A stretch of 64,000 bases of DNA from Septoria linicola (lineage: Eukaryota > Ascomycota > Dothideomycetes > Mycosphaerellales > Mycosphaerellaceae): assembly GCA_024114885.1 (NCBI GenBank), contig CP099420.1, positions 2,542,001 to 2,606,000 on the forward strand. The letters run 5' to 3'. The notes below the pieces were generated by a model. The model was not told the DNA's origin. It did no database searches and saw nothing but the letters and a program-made list of their open reading frames with translations. The position numbers were made by a program, and so were the translations under genes. Below, piece after piece: positions 1 through 12,184 of this stretch. Numbering within the stretch: the stretch's first letter is position 1; every line of letters begins with the position of its first letter.

Positions 1-25
1 TTTGCGGTCAGCATAGATTTTGAAA

Positions 26-2460
26 TTATTCGTCGTCTCCATCCGGGCCTCCTATTCCTCCATGTTTATTGTGCATATGTGCATAGCACACGGCAGGCTG
101 CTCGAACGTTCACAAATATACCCAGCAAATATGAGCACCACAATCGCATGTGACGTGGTTGCAGCCGTCAATCTTCTCAACCACAATATGGCACTTGGGG
201 CAAACTTTCACGCGTTGTCGATTGTCTCGCTTGTACTGCTCGAATTGTTCATTGATCTTATGCTCCGCGCAAGTCTTGGGCCAGTGTACGGTGCCACAGG
301 CAGTGCAGATTGGTTGCACACATCTGTCGCAAGTCTTGATCTCCAGGACGTCGGGCGCGGATGGGCGATAGATGTATCCGCAATCAGGTGTAGGACAGCA
401 CCGGAATTCGTTTGGTCTCCTGCGAACAAAGGATTCCAACGAGGTTTGAAGGACTTGCTCGAATGTAGAATGTGGTAGTATGTCTTGAAGAGCCTCGAGC
501 GACAGCGGAGAGCGGCAGCGATCCTCGTCGCCCTTGCACGTGATGAAGAAGTCTGTGTGCGTAGAGTCAGCGGCTAGGCACAGGCTCTTGAAGCATTCCT
601 TGCAGTACGTGTGGCCGCATTGCGTATGGACAGGATCGACAGCCTCCTTCATGCAGATGGTGCAGTCCTCAGCAGCGGGGTCTGGCTTAACAAGACCAGG
701 ACCTGCCGATGACAGACATGCTAGTACAGCATCCCGAGAATAGCTTGAGCCGGGCACGAGTATTCGTTCTGCCATGACGTCTAACGACACGCTTGCGGGT
801 GAAGCAATCGTGTCAAGGGATGGTGTACCACCGCGACATGCCCACGCAAACCCCTCAGTAGTGAGATCGATTGCATGGCAAGGTGCTGTACCATCGCGAA
901 GGGCGGCAAAAACAGCAGCATGCACGCGCTCGTTTAAGCCATGACCCCACCGACCGATCCACCGAAGTTCCCGTTGTGCGCAATCTGCCTGCATCAGCAC
1001 ACCATGTTGCTTCTCAATCTCTAGCAGCTTTCTCCTAGCGGCAGCTAGATCAGACAGCTTGTGGCACCAGCATGGCTCGCCCCCTTCTTCGATCAGAGTT
1101 CCTCGTAGAGTCTCCTCCACATCGTCCATAGCCTTAGCTATTTGAGGATCTCCGTTCAATTCGATTACTTTGATAATAGTGAAACGCCCGGGCCGCTGCA
1201 GGATCTGGATAGCTTTCGTGCCAGGACCAGAATGATTTCATTCGGTGGCGGGCATCTTGTCTCAGTGTGTCTACGATATATCGGAATGTTTCCGTTGGCA
1301 CTCTGATCGTTGTCGTGCTTTGCAAGTGAAGATGAAGCTCGTCACCGTCAAGAAAGCCATGTGTCGTGTCATGAAGGGTTTGAACCGCACGTCGGGCATC
1401 ACACTCTTTCGCGTATCGGATGCGAAGTTGAGCGTGCCGGCCATTGCCACCGTCTCGATCTCGGGTGATGTGGAATGTCCCGAACTGTGTAAGCAGGGAT
1501 TTGATGTAGACTGGAATCATCTCGTGCTGGACTTGACCCTCCTCATCTGATCATTCGGTCATATCAATCACTTGCGGTCGATCATATTCAGCACTGATGG
1601 CAGCCTCGACATCTGTCTTGGTCACACCACTAGGCACAGTGAGCAGTCGTACTTCCCATGGTGTTGCCCGTTGTACAACATCTTCGAAGACTTCGATGTG
1701 TCTTTCCTATGCGGGGAGGCCGGCATTGTCGATGTACTTCAGTCGACATCCTACAAACCTTGATCACGTACACGGCACCTTTGAACTTGCCGTGGACTCG
1801 CTGGGCAGCCGACTTCAGAGAAAAGTAGAGCCTTATGGGGAGTGCTGGATTTCTCCACAGGACTTCGACTCGACCACCATCTGCCTGGCGTGTAGACCGA
1901 CTAAGCGACTCTTTGCTGAGTGTGCACATGGCAGAAGTGACGGCGGACGTTCGCATAGAAGTCTTCTGAATCTGCTCGCACAATTGAGATGCTGTGGGCG
2001 GATCGTCGAGCTCCACGTAAGCACTCAGACTATCGCCTCGGTGTGTGAGCGTAACTGAAGGACGCAGAGCTTGACTCAAGTGACGCTCGATGAGGCTGGT
2101 AACAGATGACTCCGTAGTGGTCAAAGGCAGGTTGTCGATCCTCACTGTTGTCTTCTCCGTGGTCAAGGAAACGCTTCGCACAGCAACACCAGATCCGAAG
2201 CGCACCAGAGCGCCTTTGATCACACGGATGCTTGTGTACTCGTGATCATTGCTGTGTCTCGATTGCTCGTTGTGGAGAAACGGGCACGCGTCTCCCTTGA
2301 GGCATGAGCCCCGCAAGAAATACTTACATACTCGCTTGATAGTATCATGTTGCGAGTTGGAGGCCAAATGCGGAGCTTGTTGAGTAGCGTGCGAGAAGGC
2401 ACATTTGTCTCCATTTCGACATCTACCTTGCTGGTGGAAGATGCAATACTTGACTGCCAT
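26..2460 (-). pseudogene. Broken CCCH zinc-finger / RBR (RING-IBR-RING) E3 ligase gene
   Basis: The start at 2460 opens with two CCCH zinc fingers (C-x5-C type, e.g. YCIFHQQGRCRNGDKCAFSH), then an RRM-like stretch. A complete RING1 (CTIC...CGHTYCKECF), an IBR and most of RING2 (KVCPKC...GCNHVTCDCGAHICW) lie between about 700 and 110. An intact relative would be a ubiquitin ligase that takes ubiquitin on the RING2 cysteine. The frame is broken repeatedly: a frameshift near 1745, in-frame stops at 1707-1709 (TAG) and 1551-1553 (TGA), a frameshift near 1190, and a TGA at 110-112. Just before that TGA, a RING2 zinc ligand Cys is replaced by Tyr. The same frame then runs on through a typical RBR ending (CYAHMHNKHGGIGG) to a stop at 26-28. 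No gaps of intron size separate these frames. A decayed gene is the likely reading; clustered assembly errors are the alternative. Confidence 0.72.
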
Positions 2461-3112
2461 AGTTGTAGAACGAGGATGGAAGACTCGCGCTTGCGGCGGA
2501 TCAAGCCTCGCAGAGTCGTTTCGGTGTTTAGAGGCTTGAATGGAGAACTGTCGCGAATTCTATAGATACTTCTTCGTATAGTCCACACGGTCTTGTGATT
2601 TCTGACTCTTTCTTACTCTGCTGTGAAATAGATCCACAATTATCATTCTATCCATGGCTGGCTGCATTGTTGTCAGTAGCCTGATAAATCTCGGTAGCAC
2701 AACGTCACAAAAAGTGACCACGCTCATCTCGCTCTTTGTCGTTGTGGCGGATCTGTTGCATATGCAACAGCCCGTCTTCTCGATTGTACTTGTACGCTCC
2801 GATGATGCATGTAGTCAAGGCACAATCGCCATTCGAGACGGTTGCGTATCGTGGATAAGCGTTTCGCCCGCTTCAGAGACTCTGTTTGCAGCATGGTCGT
2901 ATCCTGTTGTCAATGTCTCTTTGAGCAGGTGGAGGCCTGGGTGAACTCCCATGTCACGCGCGCTAGACTAGTGTCGGGATGTCGGCAAGAACGCCAAAGT
3001 GACGCGCCACGTCAACGCTAAATTTATGGTGGGGCGCGTCAACCTAAGATGCACATCGACTTTGACATCTTGCCACGGAATAAATGCGACGGATCACAGA
3101 CGACCAGTTCCC
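2461..3112. other. Intergenic, divergent between the RBR pseudogene and crb2
   Basis: No frame here shows a recognisable protein or a convincing exon structure. It should hold the crb2 promoter and the former promoter of the RBR gene. Confidence 0.5.
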
Positions 3113-6100
3113 ATGGCGTCGCTGGCAGAGAGTAGCTTGGGCAGCGTACCGATCGAAGAGATCCGCGCCGCCCAGCAGCGATTGAACAATGTAAGTGGCG
3201 AGACTCCATCTTTACTTCCCGCAAGGTCAAGGCGACGGCAATTGACGCAATTAATCCTAGTACAAGCAATCTAGTCACGACACGCAGGACCCGACCAGCG
3301 AGCATGTACAGCAGCAGCATGCACATGAGGGTGACGAGCAGTCCAATGCTACAATTCGAAGCGAGAGCAACAGCAAAGGCTCCACTGTGCCCGAATCGAT
3401 CGAACAAAGCACTCGAGTCCCATTTGACTCGCTTCCACGTACGAGGAAGATGTTGCTCAACGCGTCCAAGAGCGCGCCACGAGAGATGCTGGCTCTGATT
3501 GGGGACGAACGAGTGGCGATCCCAAAAGCCATGTCCTTCTCACAGTACGAAGGTGGTGATACACAGCCATGGGATTCGCAGGATGTTGTCGAAAGCAGCA
3601 AGTCAATGATTAGGCTGGGCCAGACCACACCACAGAAGACGAGATCAGCGTCTGACTCGACACCGAACACATACAACTCTGGTATGGACACCGATCAGTC
3701 CATTCCTATCGTCTTGGGAATCGACAACATGTCGCCGCCCACTTCCCAAGCACGTCGCGACTTTATGGGAAATGACACGCAGATGCACGACCTCAGTCGG
3801 CAAGATACCTCGCCTACAACATCGCAACTAGAGCGCGGTTTTCTTCGCGACGAGACGCAACCTCGAACGCAGCTCGGTCTCAAGGACGTCCCTGCTACGC
3901 CTGCCATGGCCGGGAACAAGCACAGTCGAGAAGGTGAACTGTTAACATCTGCGTCCACAGTGGCAAAGACGCCTCACAATTACACGCAGTTATTCGGAGG
4001 TGGAGACAAGCTGCCTGTCATGTCCAACACTCAGCTCTTCGACATCACTGACAGTTCACCCGCCATACTACCCCCGCAGACCGTAGTCCATTCGGACCCA
4101 ATACAGTCGCGTCCATCACCAAACATGAATGGCTCAACCACGCACTCTTCACCGCCATTCACTTCGCCGATAATCCATGCGCGGCCCAGCATTTCATCAT
4201 CGAGGGCACCGGGAGACCCGATGACAAAGTACAGACTATTGGCCGAATCGCAAAAGGATTCAGCAGAGCGAGCCATGAGGAAGCAAGGCGACAACACAAT
4301 TCAGATCGATGACCCAGATGAGAGTCTAGATTTCAGGACGATCCGCGGGGAGAGCAAGGCGGATGGCCTGTCGAATTACAAAACTCCTTTCAAAAGAAGC
4401 CCCCGGCCCAGCTCCACGAACGGAGTCATTGAGCTATCGGACACGGTCAGAACCCCCATCACAGAAAGACAGTGGAACAGATTTGTAGAGCACGCAGTTG
4501 GAGAGGACCCGGCGGCTGATGAAGACGACGAGCAGCCCCTGGACGAGACACAGGACTTACCGCAAGTCGAATTTAGTGAGCGAGATGAGATTCCCGAGCC
4601 TATCGACCAGGACGACAACGAGCAGAACGATGCTGAAATCGAGGAAGGTGACGGAAATGACGAGTACGATGAGTTTGGACAGACACTTCGCAGCCAGAGC
4701 AATTTCGAGGTTCAGTGTGAGGATGATGCAGTAGTAAACGGCAGCTCAGAGGTACTTGATCGCGAGGACCCCAGACTTGGAGATAGCCGTGGCGAGGCGA
4801 TGGAAGAAGCAATGGAAGTTACGCATCAATCGCCTGAGAGCACGCAAGTGTCAGCCATTGCAGACTCGCAGCCGACTGCACAACAATCAGAGATTCGGTC
4901 AGCATCCCAGCAAGCGGTTCAGTATTCCCCATACATACGCGGATCTCAGCATCGTGGCAAGACGAGCCAAGAACTGGCATTGTTGTACGTGCCGCAGGCC
5001 AGTAATCAGAGCCGGGTATTGGCTTCACAACTTCACGCCGAGGAGAATGCCGAAACAGATGTCAGTGGGGATAAGATCCCAAGTAGTCCTCCAGTAGCCC
5101 GTCATGGCAGTGGAACTATACCCGAAGACTCTGCAGAAGCATCGATCGTTAGGCGCGACCTGCTCAAGCGGTTCCAGAGCGATGTAGATCGCGGAGAAGA
5201 CCGCGAGGTCCCGGAGAGTGACACGGTCGAGCATCTTGGGTCAAAAGTGGTAGCTCAGCAAGATGACAGTGTGCCACTCTACTCTACTGCACGAACTCAC
5301 GTGTCGGCCTCTGCACAGTCACCTGCAAAGCTATCCTTGGCTAGGACACCACTAAGATCACCTGGCAACCGGCGCAGAAGATCAGCGGAGCAATCCTCTT
5401 TCTATAAGCCATTTGCAGACTTCAGAAGCCCATCGCTGGTCGCAGAAGACAGCTTCGACAATGCTTTGAATCAGCATGTGATAGCAGTGGCGGATGATAT
5501 ATTCGGCCCTGATGACCCAGAGATGCAGAAGCTCATGTCCGATGACACCCCAGACATGCCCAGGACAAAACGTATGAAGCGAAGTCATCCATTTCGAGAT
5601 CTCGGCCGTGGCATTTCGCAGGAAGAGGAGCATATGGATGCTGTTCCTGAACAGAATCGCGGAGTCGTCGCTGTGCAGAGGAGCACTATCAGCGACACAT
5701 CAGGCACTACTTCCAGTATGGCGGTGGGAACGGTCCATCCTCACCACGAAGAACAGGACTCGAGCGACCCTGCCTTTATGGATGGTGAAGCTGCTATTTC
5801 TGCGCACGAACAGCGTGAGACACCTCCACCAGCATTGAAGGACAGTCCGAACAAGGCGAATCAAATGCTTGCGGTGCTGACCGACGATGAAGAAGACAAG
5901 GCCCGAGAGACCACGGCAGAAAGTGTGCGGCTGCGCGAAGAGGCTGGACGTGCTGCTGTGTCCCAGCTTGTTGCATCCCGAGCGATAGTGCCCAGTAAGA
6001 GGCTGAAGCAGACGACATACGCTCGCGGGTCGAGGCGCAGATTCAGCAAAGCTGGGTCCACAGCAGCAGGCAAACTTCGCAAGCTACGAGCTCTAGCCAC

Positions 6101-7847
6101 TGATGCCGTCGACAGCGGCGACGATGGTCATGTTATGACCGAGGGTGAAGACGACACAGCTATCGCAGCTGTTACCCACGATACAGTCGCCACGCCTGCG
6201 GAAGATGCCATTTCGAGCACGGAGCAGCAGCCACAAGCGCCTCAGAGCTCGGGAGATGAAGAGGTCGCCGACTTCGCGACGGAAAACGTCGATGCTCTGG
6301 CAGTGGACGCTGCAACTGATGCGATGGCCGGCGACCGCGTCTGGGCATTCTTCAGAGGCACGCCGCACTACTTTTACACGGCCACCTGGCTTGGATCTTC
6401 TCCAGATGGCATGACCTACAAGATCAGATTCGACGATCAGACGGTAACGAACATTGAGACATATCATGTCCGACGCCTCGAATTGCGCATTGGCGATACT
6501 GTCAAGGTTGACGAGGCCGACAAGCGCAAAAAGAATTGGGTTGTTGTAGGCTTCGGACCTGCAGCCACGACTGACGAGGAACGTGCCCTGGGGACTGACG
6601 TTTTTGGCCACACCCATGTCAAGGTCCAGCTCAAGGGCAACAGGGAGAGTTTGTCAAACTCAAGGTCTTCGAACGTCGATGCTGACGAGGTTCACACGGT
6701 ATTGGTTAATTATCTCTACTTGACAACCACAATGTGGCCTCACTACAAGAATCGTGCATTTGAGCCGCCCACGAAAGCCATCCTTGCGCGACCAGAGACT
6801 CCAAGCAGTGGTGGCGCATCAGCGGCAGGAACGCCCGCATCGCGCTCTCGCCGCGCTCCAGGCCCTTCAGCTAAAAGCAAGACCGGCAGAACCTCTCACC
6901 TTCGGGAGACTTCCGTTGCATCATCATCGAGTGCTTCGCCATCTGCCATCTTCAGTGGCATGGCTTTTGCGATCTCATACGTCTCGACGGGTGAAGAGAA
7001 GAAGGAGATCACCCAGCTGATACAACGCAATGGTGGCACAATCCTGGAGGATGGTTTTGAGGAGTTGTTCGATCTGCCAGATATCGGTACAGCTGATGTG
7101 CTGTCTCCTTCCAAGAAGTCGCCACGCAAGCAAGCCCATAATTCCAAAGCCGCCGGCCTCAAGCTGAGCGCCAAATACAAGGACCTCAAGTTTGCCGCAC
7201 TCATCGCAGATCGCCACAGTCGACGAGCAAAGTACATGCAGGCTCTGGCGTTAGGTCTACCCACCCTGTCCGGACGCTGGGTCGTGCATTCGTTAGACGA
7301 GAGCAAGAATCCGAGCAGCGACAACATTGTCCCATTACCCTGGAACAAATACCTGCTCCCGGCTGGCGAGAGTACTTTCCTGAACGCAATACGATCGCGG
7401 AATCTGGCGCCATACGACGCGACTTCTGCCTCCCTAGTTACGACAGTTGCAAACCGTGCTTGTCTGCTAAATGAAGAGGGCCTGATTCTCGTTGCGCCAA
7501 AAACGGGAACAGTCAACTGGGAGAAGCGCAAGACATTTGCGTTTCTGACCATGGCTTGTGGCGCGAGCCAAGTCAAGCGTGTCAACGATGTTCAGGAGGC
7601 GAAAAAGCTGACGCTTGATAACCCTGACATGTGGAAGTGGGTATATGTCGATACCTCCGTTGCGGAGGCAGAGAAGATACTCTTTGGCAAAGGCACGAGT
7701 GCCACTGGCAAGAAGAGGAAGAGAGCGAGCGAGGTGACTGGTCCTGCGAACGATGGGGAGAAGATGTCGGCGACTGATGGTGTTGTCAAAATCGTGAACG
7801 ATGAGTTTGTCATCCAGAGCCTGATTCTCGAGGCTCTGGTAGAGTAG
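3113..7847 (+). CDS. crb2: DNA-damage checkpoint mediator, Crb2/Rad9/53BP1 family
   Basis: Two exons: 3113-3190 and 3261-7847, with a phase-0 intron (gtaagt...cctag, 70 nt), giving about 1554 residues. The long acidic N-terminal half is disordered and rich in SQ/TQ sites (DTQ, ETQ, YTQ, STQ), as expected of ATM/ATR (Mec1/Tel1) targets. A Tudor domain begins near residue 1048 (GDRVWAFFRGTPHYFYTATW), matching the Crb2/53BP1 fold that reads methylated histone H4. Two BRCT domains follow from about residue 1256 (FSGMAFAISYVSTG) to the end. Family members recruit Chk1 and Rad53/Cds1 to breaks. The short first exon was chosen because it gives a clean MASLAESS start and a consistent phase; without it only a GTG at 3387 opens the main frame. 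The domain order makes the family call firm; the name could equally be rad9. Confidence 0.9.
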
Positions 7848-8222
7848 GAGAGGAGGGTTCTGCGGAGCACGAGATGTGCATCAAATGTGCTACGACACGT
7901 GGCGGCTGGTGTATGGTTCGGATGGAGTTGCTCGCCACAAAAGGCTAGAGCTGGCATTTGCTCATGATACCCATTGCGCTGCGAAATGCAGCGAATTGCT
8001 ACAATATAAATGTATGATACAAACGCTCTCTGAGGCACGCATGCGTCCACCTCTTGTGCTGCCTGGACATCCTTGTGCAAGCGTCCTGAGCCGACTTATT
8101 GACGACAACTGTAGATGCCTAGCCGGAGTGTGACAACATTGCGCCGCGCGATGATGAGGTAGGTGCTCAGAAGCTTGGCTTTGGCATGTGGTCTTACAGG
8201 ACGCCTTTCATGGCATAGAAGC
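7848..8222. other. Convergent intergenic, crb2 / mL57
   Basis: This holds the 3' ends of two convergent genes. No coding signal was seen. Confidence 0.5.
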
Positions 8223-9084
8223 TCATTCTTCTTGTAGTAGTCTCAGCTTCAGCACACTCTTCACCGCAAGCCCAACGGAGCCAATACCCTCTCCCTTGCC
8301 GTCTTCGCTGCCACCTCTCCTCCTCTTTGCATCGCCAAAGCTCCAATGATCGCGTAGATTGTCTGTGCCATCACTGCATCTATCCCCGACTGCTTCAAGT
8401 TCTCCGCGTTTCGTGGCTTCCACCTCACAACTCTATCCAGACCATACTGGCTCGCTAATGCAGACAGTCTGCTTTTGTGTAACGTGGAGGCTTTGTTGAA
8501 TTGGGAAATGTTCTCAAGATTCTCAAGAGCTGTGTGCTGGAAGACTTCGCTCGCAGGACCAGGGGGCGAAGATGTCGGCGAAGGTGCGGAGAGGAGAGCA
8601 AGGGAAGTCTGGAGATCGAGGATGCGTTTCCCAAGGTACGCGAGGCGATCATTGAAGCCTTGCGCGCCATGCTCGTGGGATTTGTGAGTCGTTGCTAGCC
8701 ACTATTTGTCCCGCATGAGCAGTATTCCGGCATCATGAGCACGTCGCCACATACCTTCGTTTGCTCATCTAGCAGCTCTCTGCCTCGTAACTGATTCCCG
8801 CCTACTCGTCCCAGGAAGCTGTCATAGGCTGCATTGAGCTTCTCTGGGTCGCTGTTGACGCGCCATGAGATGGACTGTTCGATACGCGGACGCAGATGAA
8901 TAGGCTGTCGTAGTCGTTCAGGTGTCTTCATCCACCGCGGAAGTTCTGATTTATCTTCGGGAACGCTGTCATTGATCTTGCCCGGTGCAGTGACAGAAAA
9001 TTGTCGCGCCGTTTGAGGCTTTGTTGCATGTCGCAGTGCGCGCGCACAGCTTGAGCACACGAACGCGGGCCGAGATGGATTCAT
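8223..9084 (-). CDS. MRPL15: Mitochondrial large ribosomal subunit protein mL57 (Mrpl15, RNase III-like)
   Basis: Exons complement(8755-9084) and complement(8223-8701), intron 53 nt (gtatgt...aatag). The start at 9084 gives a basic, Ser/Arg-rich mitochondrial presequence (MNPSRPAFVCSSCARALRHA); an in-frame ATG upstream at 9255 was rejected as unlike a leader. After splicing, the RNase III-like core reads KWLATTHKSHEHGAQGFNDRL, followed by YLGKRIL and a helical C-terminus ending LKSVLKLRLLQEE. In the mL57/Mrpl15 family this fold is structural and lacks the acidic catalytic set of true RNase III. The splice acceptor was fixed by the W-L-A-x-T-H-K-S motif. It shares a short divergent upstream region with rtt109. 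mL44 (Mrpl3) is the alternative relative, but the short length and motif fit mL57 better. Confidence 0.85.
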
Positions 9085-9377
9085 GCTGGAAGAGTGGACG
9101 GTGCGGTATGCTGGCAGATGTATTGGTAGCATGAGAGAAGGTCGTGTCGGTGGTGGTCGGCGGAGATTGCTGCCCGAATGCGCGCCGAGTTTGGTCCAGG
9201 GGAAAGGCGCACATCGCGTCGCGTCGATCATTCGGAGCTGGATATTGTTCTTCATTGAGCATTCTTGTTAGTTATAATACAGCATTGCAGGCCAGCCATC
9301 GCTTGTATATCAAGCCTTCTTGACTATCGGGACCCTTGGGTAGTCGCCAGCTTATCACGTAGCCAGTGTTCTGGAAC
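9085..9377. promoter_or_regulatory. Divergent promoter region, mL57 / rtt109
   Basis: 293 bp separate the two start codons on opposite strands, so both 5' UTRs and promoters must lie here. No specific binding site is claimed. Confidence 0.45.
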
Positions 9378-11000
9378 ATGGCATCAATAGCGATTAATGG
9401 ATCGTCCAAAGATGACAAGGCTGAGACCAGATCCTTGAAAGATGAGCTCAAAGATGCACTACCCACAGGCTTCAAATGCAAGACACGATACCTGCACTCA
9501 CCTCCGAAGCCATGTGATCCGCTGTTCTCGGCCATGCCTGGTCAAGAACAAGAAAAGACGCGACTGGCAAGCCATTTCTTGACGGTCAGCGTCGACGCTG
9601 CAACTCTATCCACTCCGGGAAACGGAGATGTGATCAATATGGCTATCGAAGTATTAGTCTACACGACGAAACGGCTCACCACGATCTTCGTCAGCAAGGT
9701 CGACTCTACATCATACGTTCGTCGGATGAGACCCTCGCCCATTAAGACTACTGTCACGACGTTTTTGCGATGGCTAGCTGAGAAGGAACGACGCAAGCGG
9801 CCGAACCGGAAAATCGTCATCTCACTTTTTGCCAGAGCTCAAAGTCAGTACCTCTTTCCAGGCTCCTCTGACGACAAGGGCAAGCATGTTTTGGACGACC
9901 GACAATTGATCAAATGGTGGGCCAGAGTCCTCGACCCCATAATTCCCCGTACGTCGAGACAATCGGCAGGCGAGGATGAGGACGTCCACTATCAGGGCTA
10001 TTTGACAGTGCCTGGATACGCGAAGACCGAGTTGAGGTCATTCATGCCACAGCCCTCGCATTGCTCCACACAATCAAGATGGCTACCAGGCCATCCATTG
10101 ATAGAGCTAGGTCGAGCACGCGGTATACCAGAGCATGCACCTCCCCGATGCCTTCTGCCTCGATTTCCAGATGATCCGAAAGCAAGATTTATCTCGGATC
10201 TGGATGACGAGATTGGCGTTTCACAGGACTCCCAAATCACAACGAGCCCATCGAAGGTTAAGAGCGCTCGATGGAAGTCGCTGATGAATCTTGATCAGTT
10301 CTGGGAGCAGATGGAGTTCAGGCAGGAGTGCTCTTCCGGAAGGGTCGTGGGCTTTCTTTGGTTGGTCATTGCTCCTAACAGGGACGATGACGATGATGTT
10401 TTCGGTAGCGATATCATGAGTGCTACGAACGCAGACAGCCAGGATTCCACAGCGTCTCTCGGTGCACCGTTCACTAGCGATTCAATCTTGGCGCCTGACA
10501 CAACTCCGACGAGCGGCAGTCCCAAGAAGAGGAAACGCAAAGCACTGTCCGGTGTAATCATCCCTCGCTTGCCAAAGATCAAATCTACACAATCAAGCTT
10601 GCTAGACATGCAAGCGCAGCTCGACGCAGCAGCAGGTGATGGCGTCCTTGTCAGTGCGGAAGGCTATGATAAAGCCATGTCTACTATGCTGCATTTGGAC
10701 TTTTCCACCCTGGACGCAGCAATATGGTCAACCACGAAGTGGATCGATGATGTGAAGGGAATTGCCGGGCTCAACGGTGCCTTCGCGGCAGATGTTTCTG
10801 GAACAGCGAAAGCGGAAGCTGTCGTAGCCGTATCGGCAAACGGCGGCGTCGGCGTCAACGATATGAGCGGTATGGTCAGGAAGAAGAGGAAAGACGGTGA
10901 TACCGCTATCACGGCTGAGCCAGCCCAAGCAACACAGCCGACTGTCAATGTACTGAGTAGTAACATGGTCAGAAAGAAACCCAGGCCGCCGGCATCTTGA
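9378..11000 (+). CDS. rtt109: Histone H3 Lys56 acetyltransferase Rtt109 (KAT11)
   Basis: Single exon of 540 residues from the first ATG (MASIAINGSS); the open frame reaches a GTG four codons earlier. The N-terminal region DALPTGFKCKTRYLHSPP and the central LDDRQLIKWWARVLDPIIP, followed by VPGYAKTELRSFMP and FLWLVIAP, are characteristic of fungal KAT11/Rtt109. The enzyme works with Asf1/Vps75 chaperones to acetylate newly made H3 on K56 during S phase and repair. The segment between the catalytic core and the end is Ser/Thr-rich. Two basic KKRK clusters (SPKKRKRK, VRKKRK) look like nuclear localisation signals. It sits divergent from mL57 and about 1.5 kb from crb2, another genome-integrity gene; no functional linkage is implied. 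Confidence 0.93.
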   Translation: MASIAINGSSKDDKAETRSLKDELKDALPTGFKCKTRYLHSPPKPCDPLFSAMPGQEQEKTRLASHFLTVSVDAATLSTPGNGDVINMAIEVLVYTTKRLTTIFVSKVDSTSYVRRMRPSPIKTTVTTFLRWLAEKERRKRPNRKIVISLFARAQSQYLFPGSSDDKGKHVLDDRQLIKWWARVLDPIIPRTSRQSAGEDEDVHYQGYLTVPGYAKTELRSFMPQPSHCSTQSRWLPGHPLIELGRARGIPEHAPPRCLLPRFPDDPKARFISDLDDEIGVSQDSQITTSPSKVKSARWKSLMNLDQFWEQMEFRQECSSGRVVGFLWLVIAPNRDDDDDVFGSDIMSATNADSQDSTASLGAPFTSDSILAPDTTPTSGSPKKRKRKALSGVIIPRLPKIKSTQSSLLDMQAQLDAAAGDGVLVSAEGYDKAMSTMLHLDFSTLDAAIWSTTKWIDDVKGIAGLNGAFAADVSGTAKAEAVVAVSANGGVGVNDMSGMVRKKRKDGDTAITAEPAQATQPTVNVLSSNMVRKKPRPPAS

Positions 11001-11194
11001 GCGACGGGCTCAAGGCGTGCTTTGGCAGTTGAAAGAAAGCTAGCTTTGATCAGGGAACTCAGCACCTGTATACAGTACAAATTTGAAGCACCTGGTGACC
11101 AATCTAATCGAGTAGAGCAGCAGCATCGTCTCTCGCACATGACGCACAGGGGAATGCTCGAAATTGTATGCTGAACTGTGACATCTACTCTAGT

Positions 11195-12184
11195 CTATGG
11201 CTCGGGCTGCTCCGCCTCTTCCACAGGAGCGACAACCTCACCACAAATGGCATTACCCACAGTCGAGAGCAACCCATCATCACTGGTATCCTCAGGATCA
11301 TCATCAGGTTGCAGCACAGCCCACTGATTCGCAGCCTGACCTGTCCCGCACTCCCTCGCACCATAAATCTCACAGGCTCCGCCATTATCTTGCTCTGGTG
11401 AATCATCGCCGTCGCCGCCAGCATCAGCTTGTGGTGGGCGGAATAAAAACACTTGAGGCGAGCGCACCAAGTCTCCAGCGTTTCCACGCGCGAGCATGGC
11501 CGCATTACAGCATTGGTATGCGTTCTCCTTGACTGTGACGGCTTCGAGGAATGCACGGCCTTCGGGTAGTTCGTCAACGCCGGCGATAGGTCGGCCGGTA
11601 GCGAGGTTGGCGTAGTTGGCTGTGGCAAGGCAGACTTCAAAGACAGTCGTCGTGCCTGCGATGTTGGTCGATGTGGAGGTTGTTGCTACGGTGGTCACGG
11701 AAATGCTCTGAAGAAAGACGCATATTAGTTTTGTGGGCTTGCAAGGAAGTGTTGTCTTGTTTGGACTCACAGTAGCCATGGACTTTCTCGTCTTAGTGGT
11801 CAACACAGTTTCCTGGGCTTGTGGGCAGACGGTCGTGGTCACGACTTTGGTCGTCTATTCGCGCATACGTGTCAGCAAAGTTTCGCCTGCTCACTCTGGG
11901 GAGCCTGTGTCTTACCTTTACTGTGCTGGTCTCTGCATAAGACGCCTGCTTCGTCTTGGTCACGGTTTTGTGCTTGACCACGCACTGCTTGCTAGGAGTG
12001 TACACGTTGCACTGCACTATCTTGGGATACTGCTTCTGCTTCTTGGCGGCACGCTTGTGGGGCAGATTGAGCGATCTCCGTGCCATTGTGTTGTTGGTGA
12101 AGGTCGACCCTGGCAAAGACGACTGGACTGGTATAAATTCAGCAGGCGCGGGCACAATAGTATGATGTCCCTGAGATCAGAACG
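11195..12184 (-). CDS. Uncharacterised Thr-rich, Cys-containing protein (5' end uncertain)
   Basis: I do not recognise the function. Three exons fit well: about 12184-11916, 11854-11771 and 11707-11195, with introns of 61 and 63 nt (gtaaga...aatag; gtgagt...ttcag, the latter with an actaat branch site). The product has a basic N-terminal part, a Val/Thr repeat-like stretch across the exon joins (HKTVTKTKQ, TTKVVTTTV, SVTTVATTSTS), then a Cys-containing module (ENAYQCCNAAM ... CEIYGARECGTG) and an acidic tail ending EEAEQPEP. The Thr runs and paired Cys resemble fungal surface or secreted proteins. A ctcag acceptor just before 12184 suggests a further 5' exon, possibly carrying a signal peptide, that I could not locate. 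No clear start codon opens the first visible exon. Confidence 0.55.

Noticed and set aside
26..2460. RIP as the cause of the RBR gene decay
   Set aside because: Some stops could come from C-to-T changes, but the frameshifts are not RIP products, the rest is not AT-rich and no second copy is present in the window.
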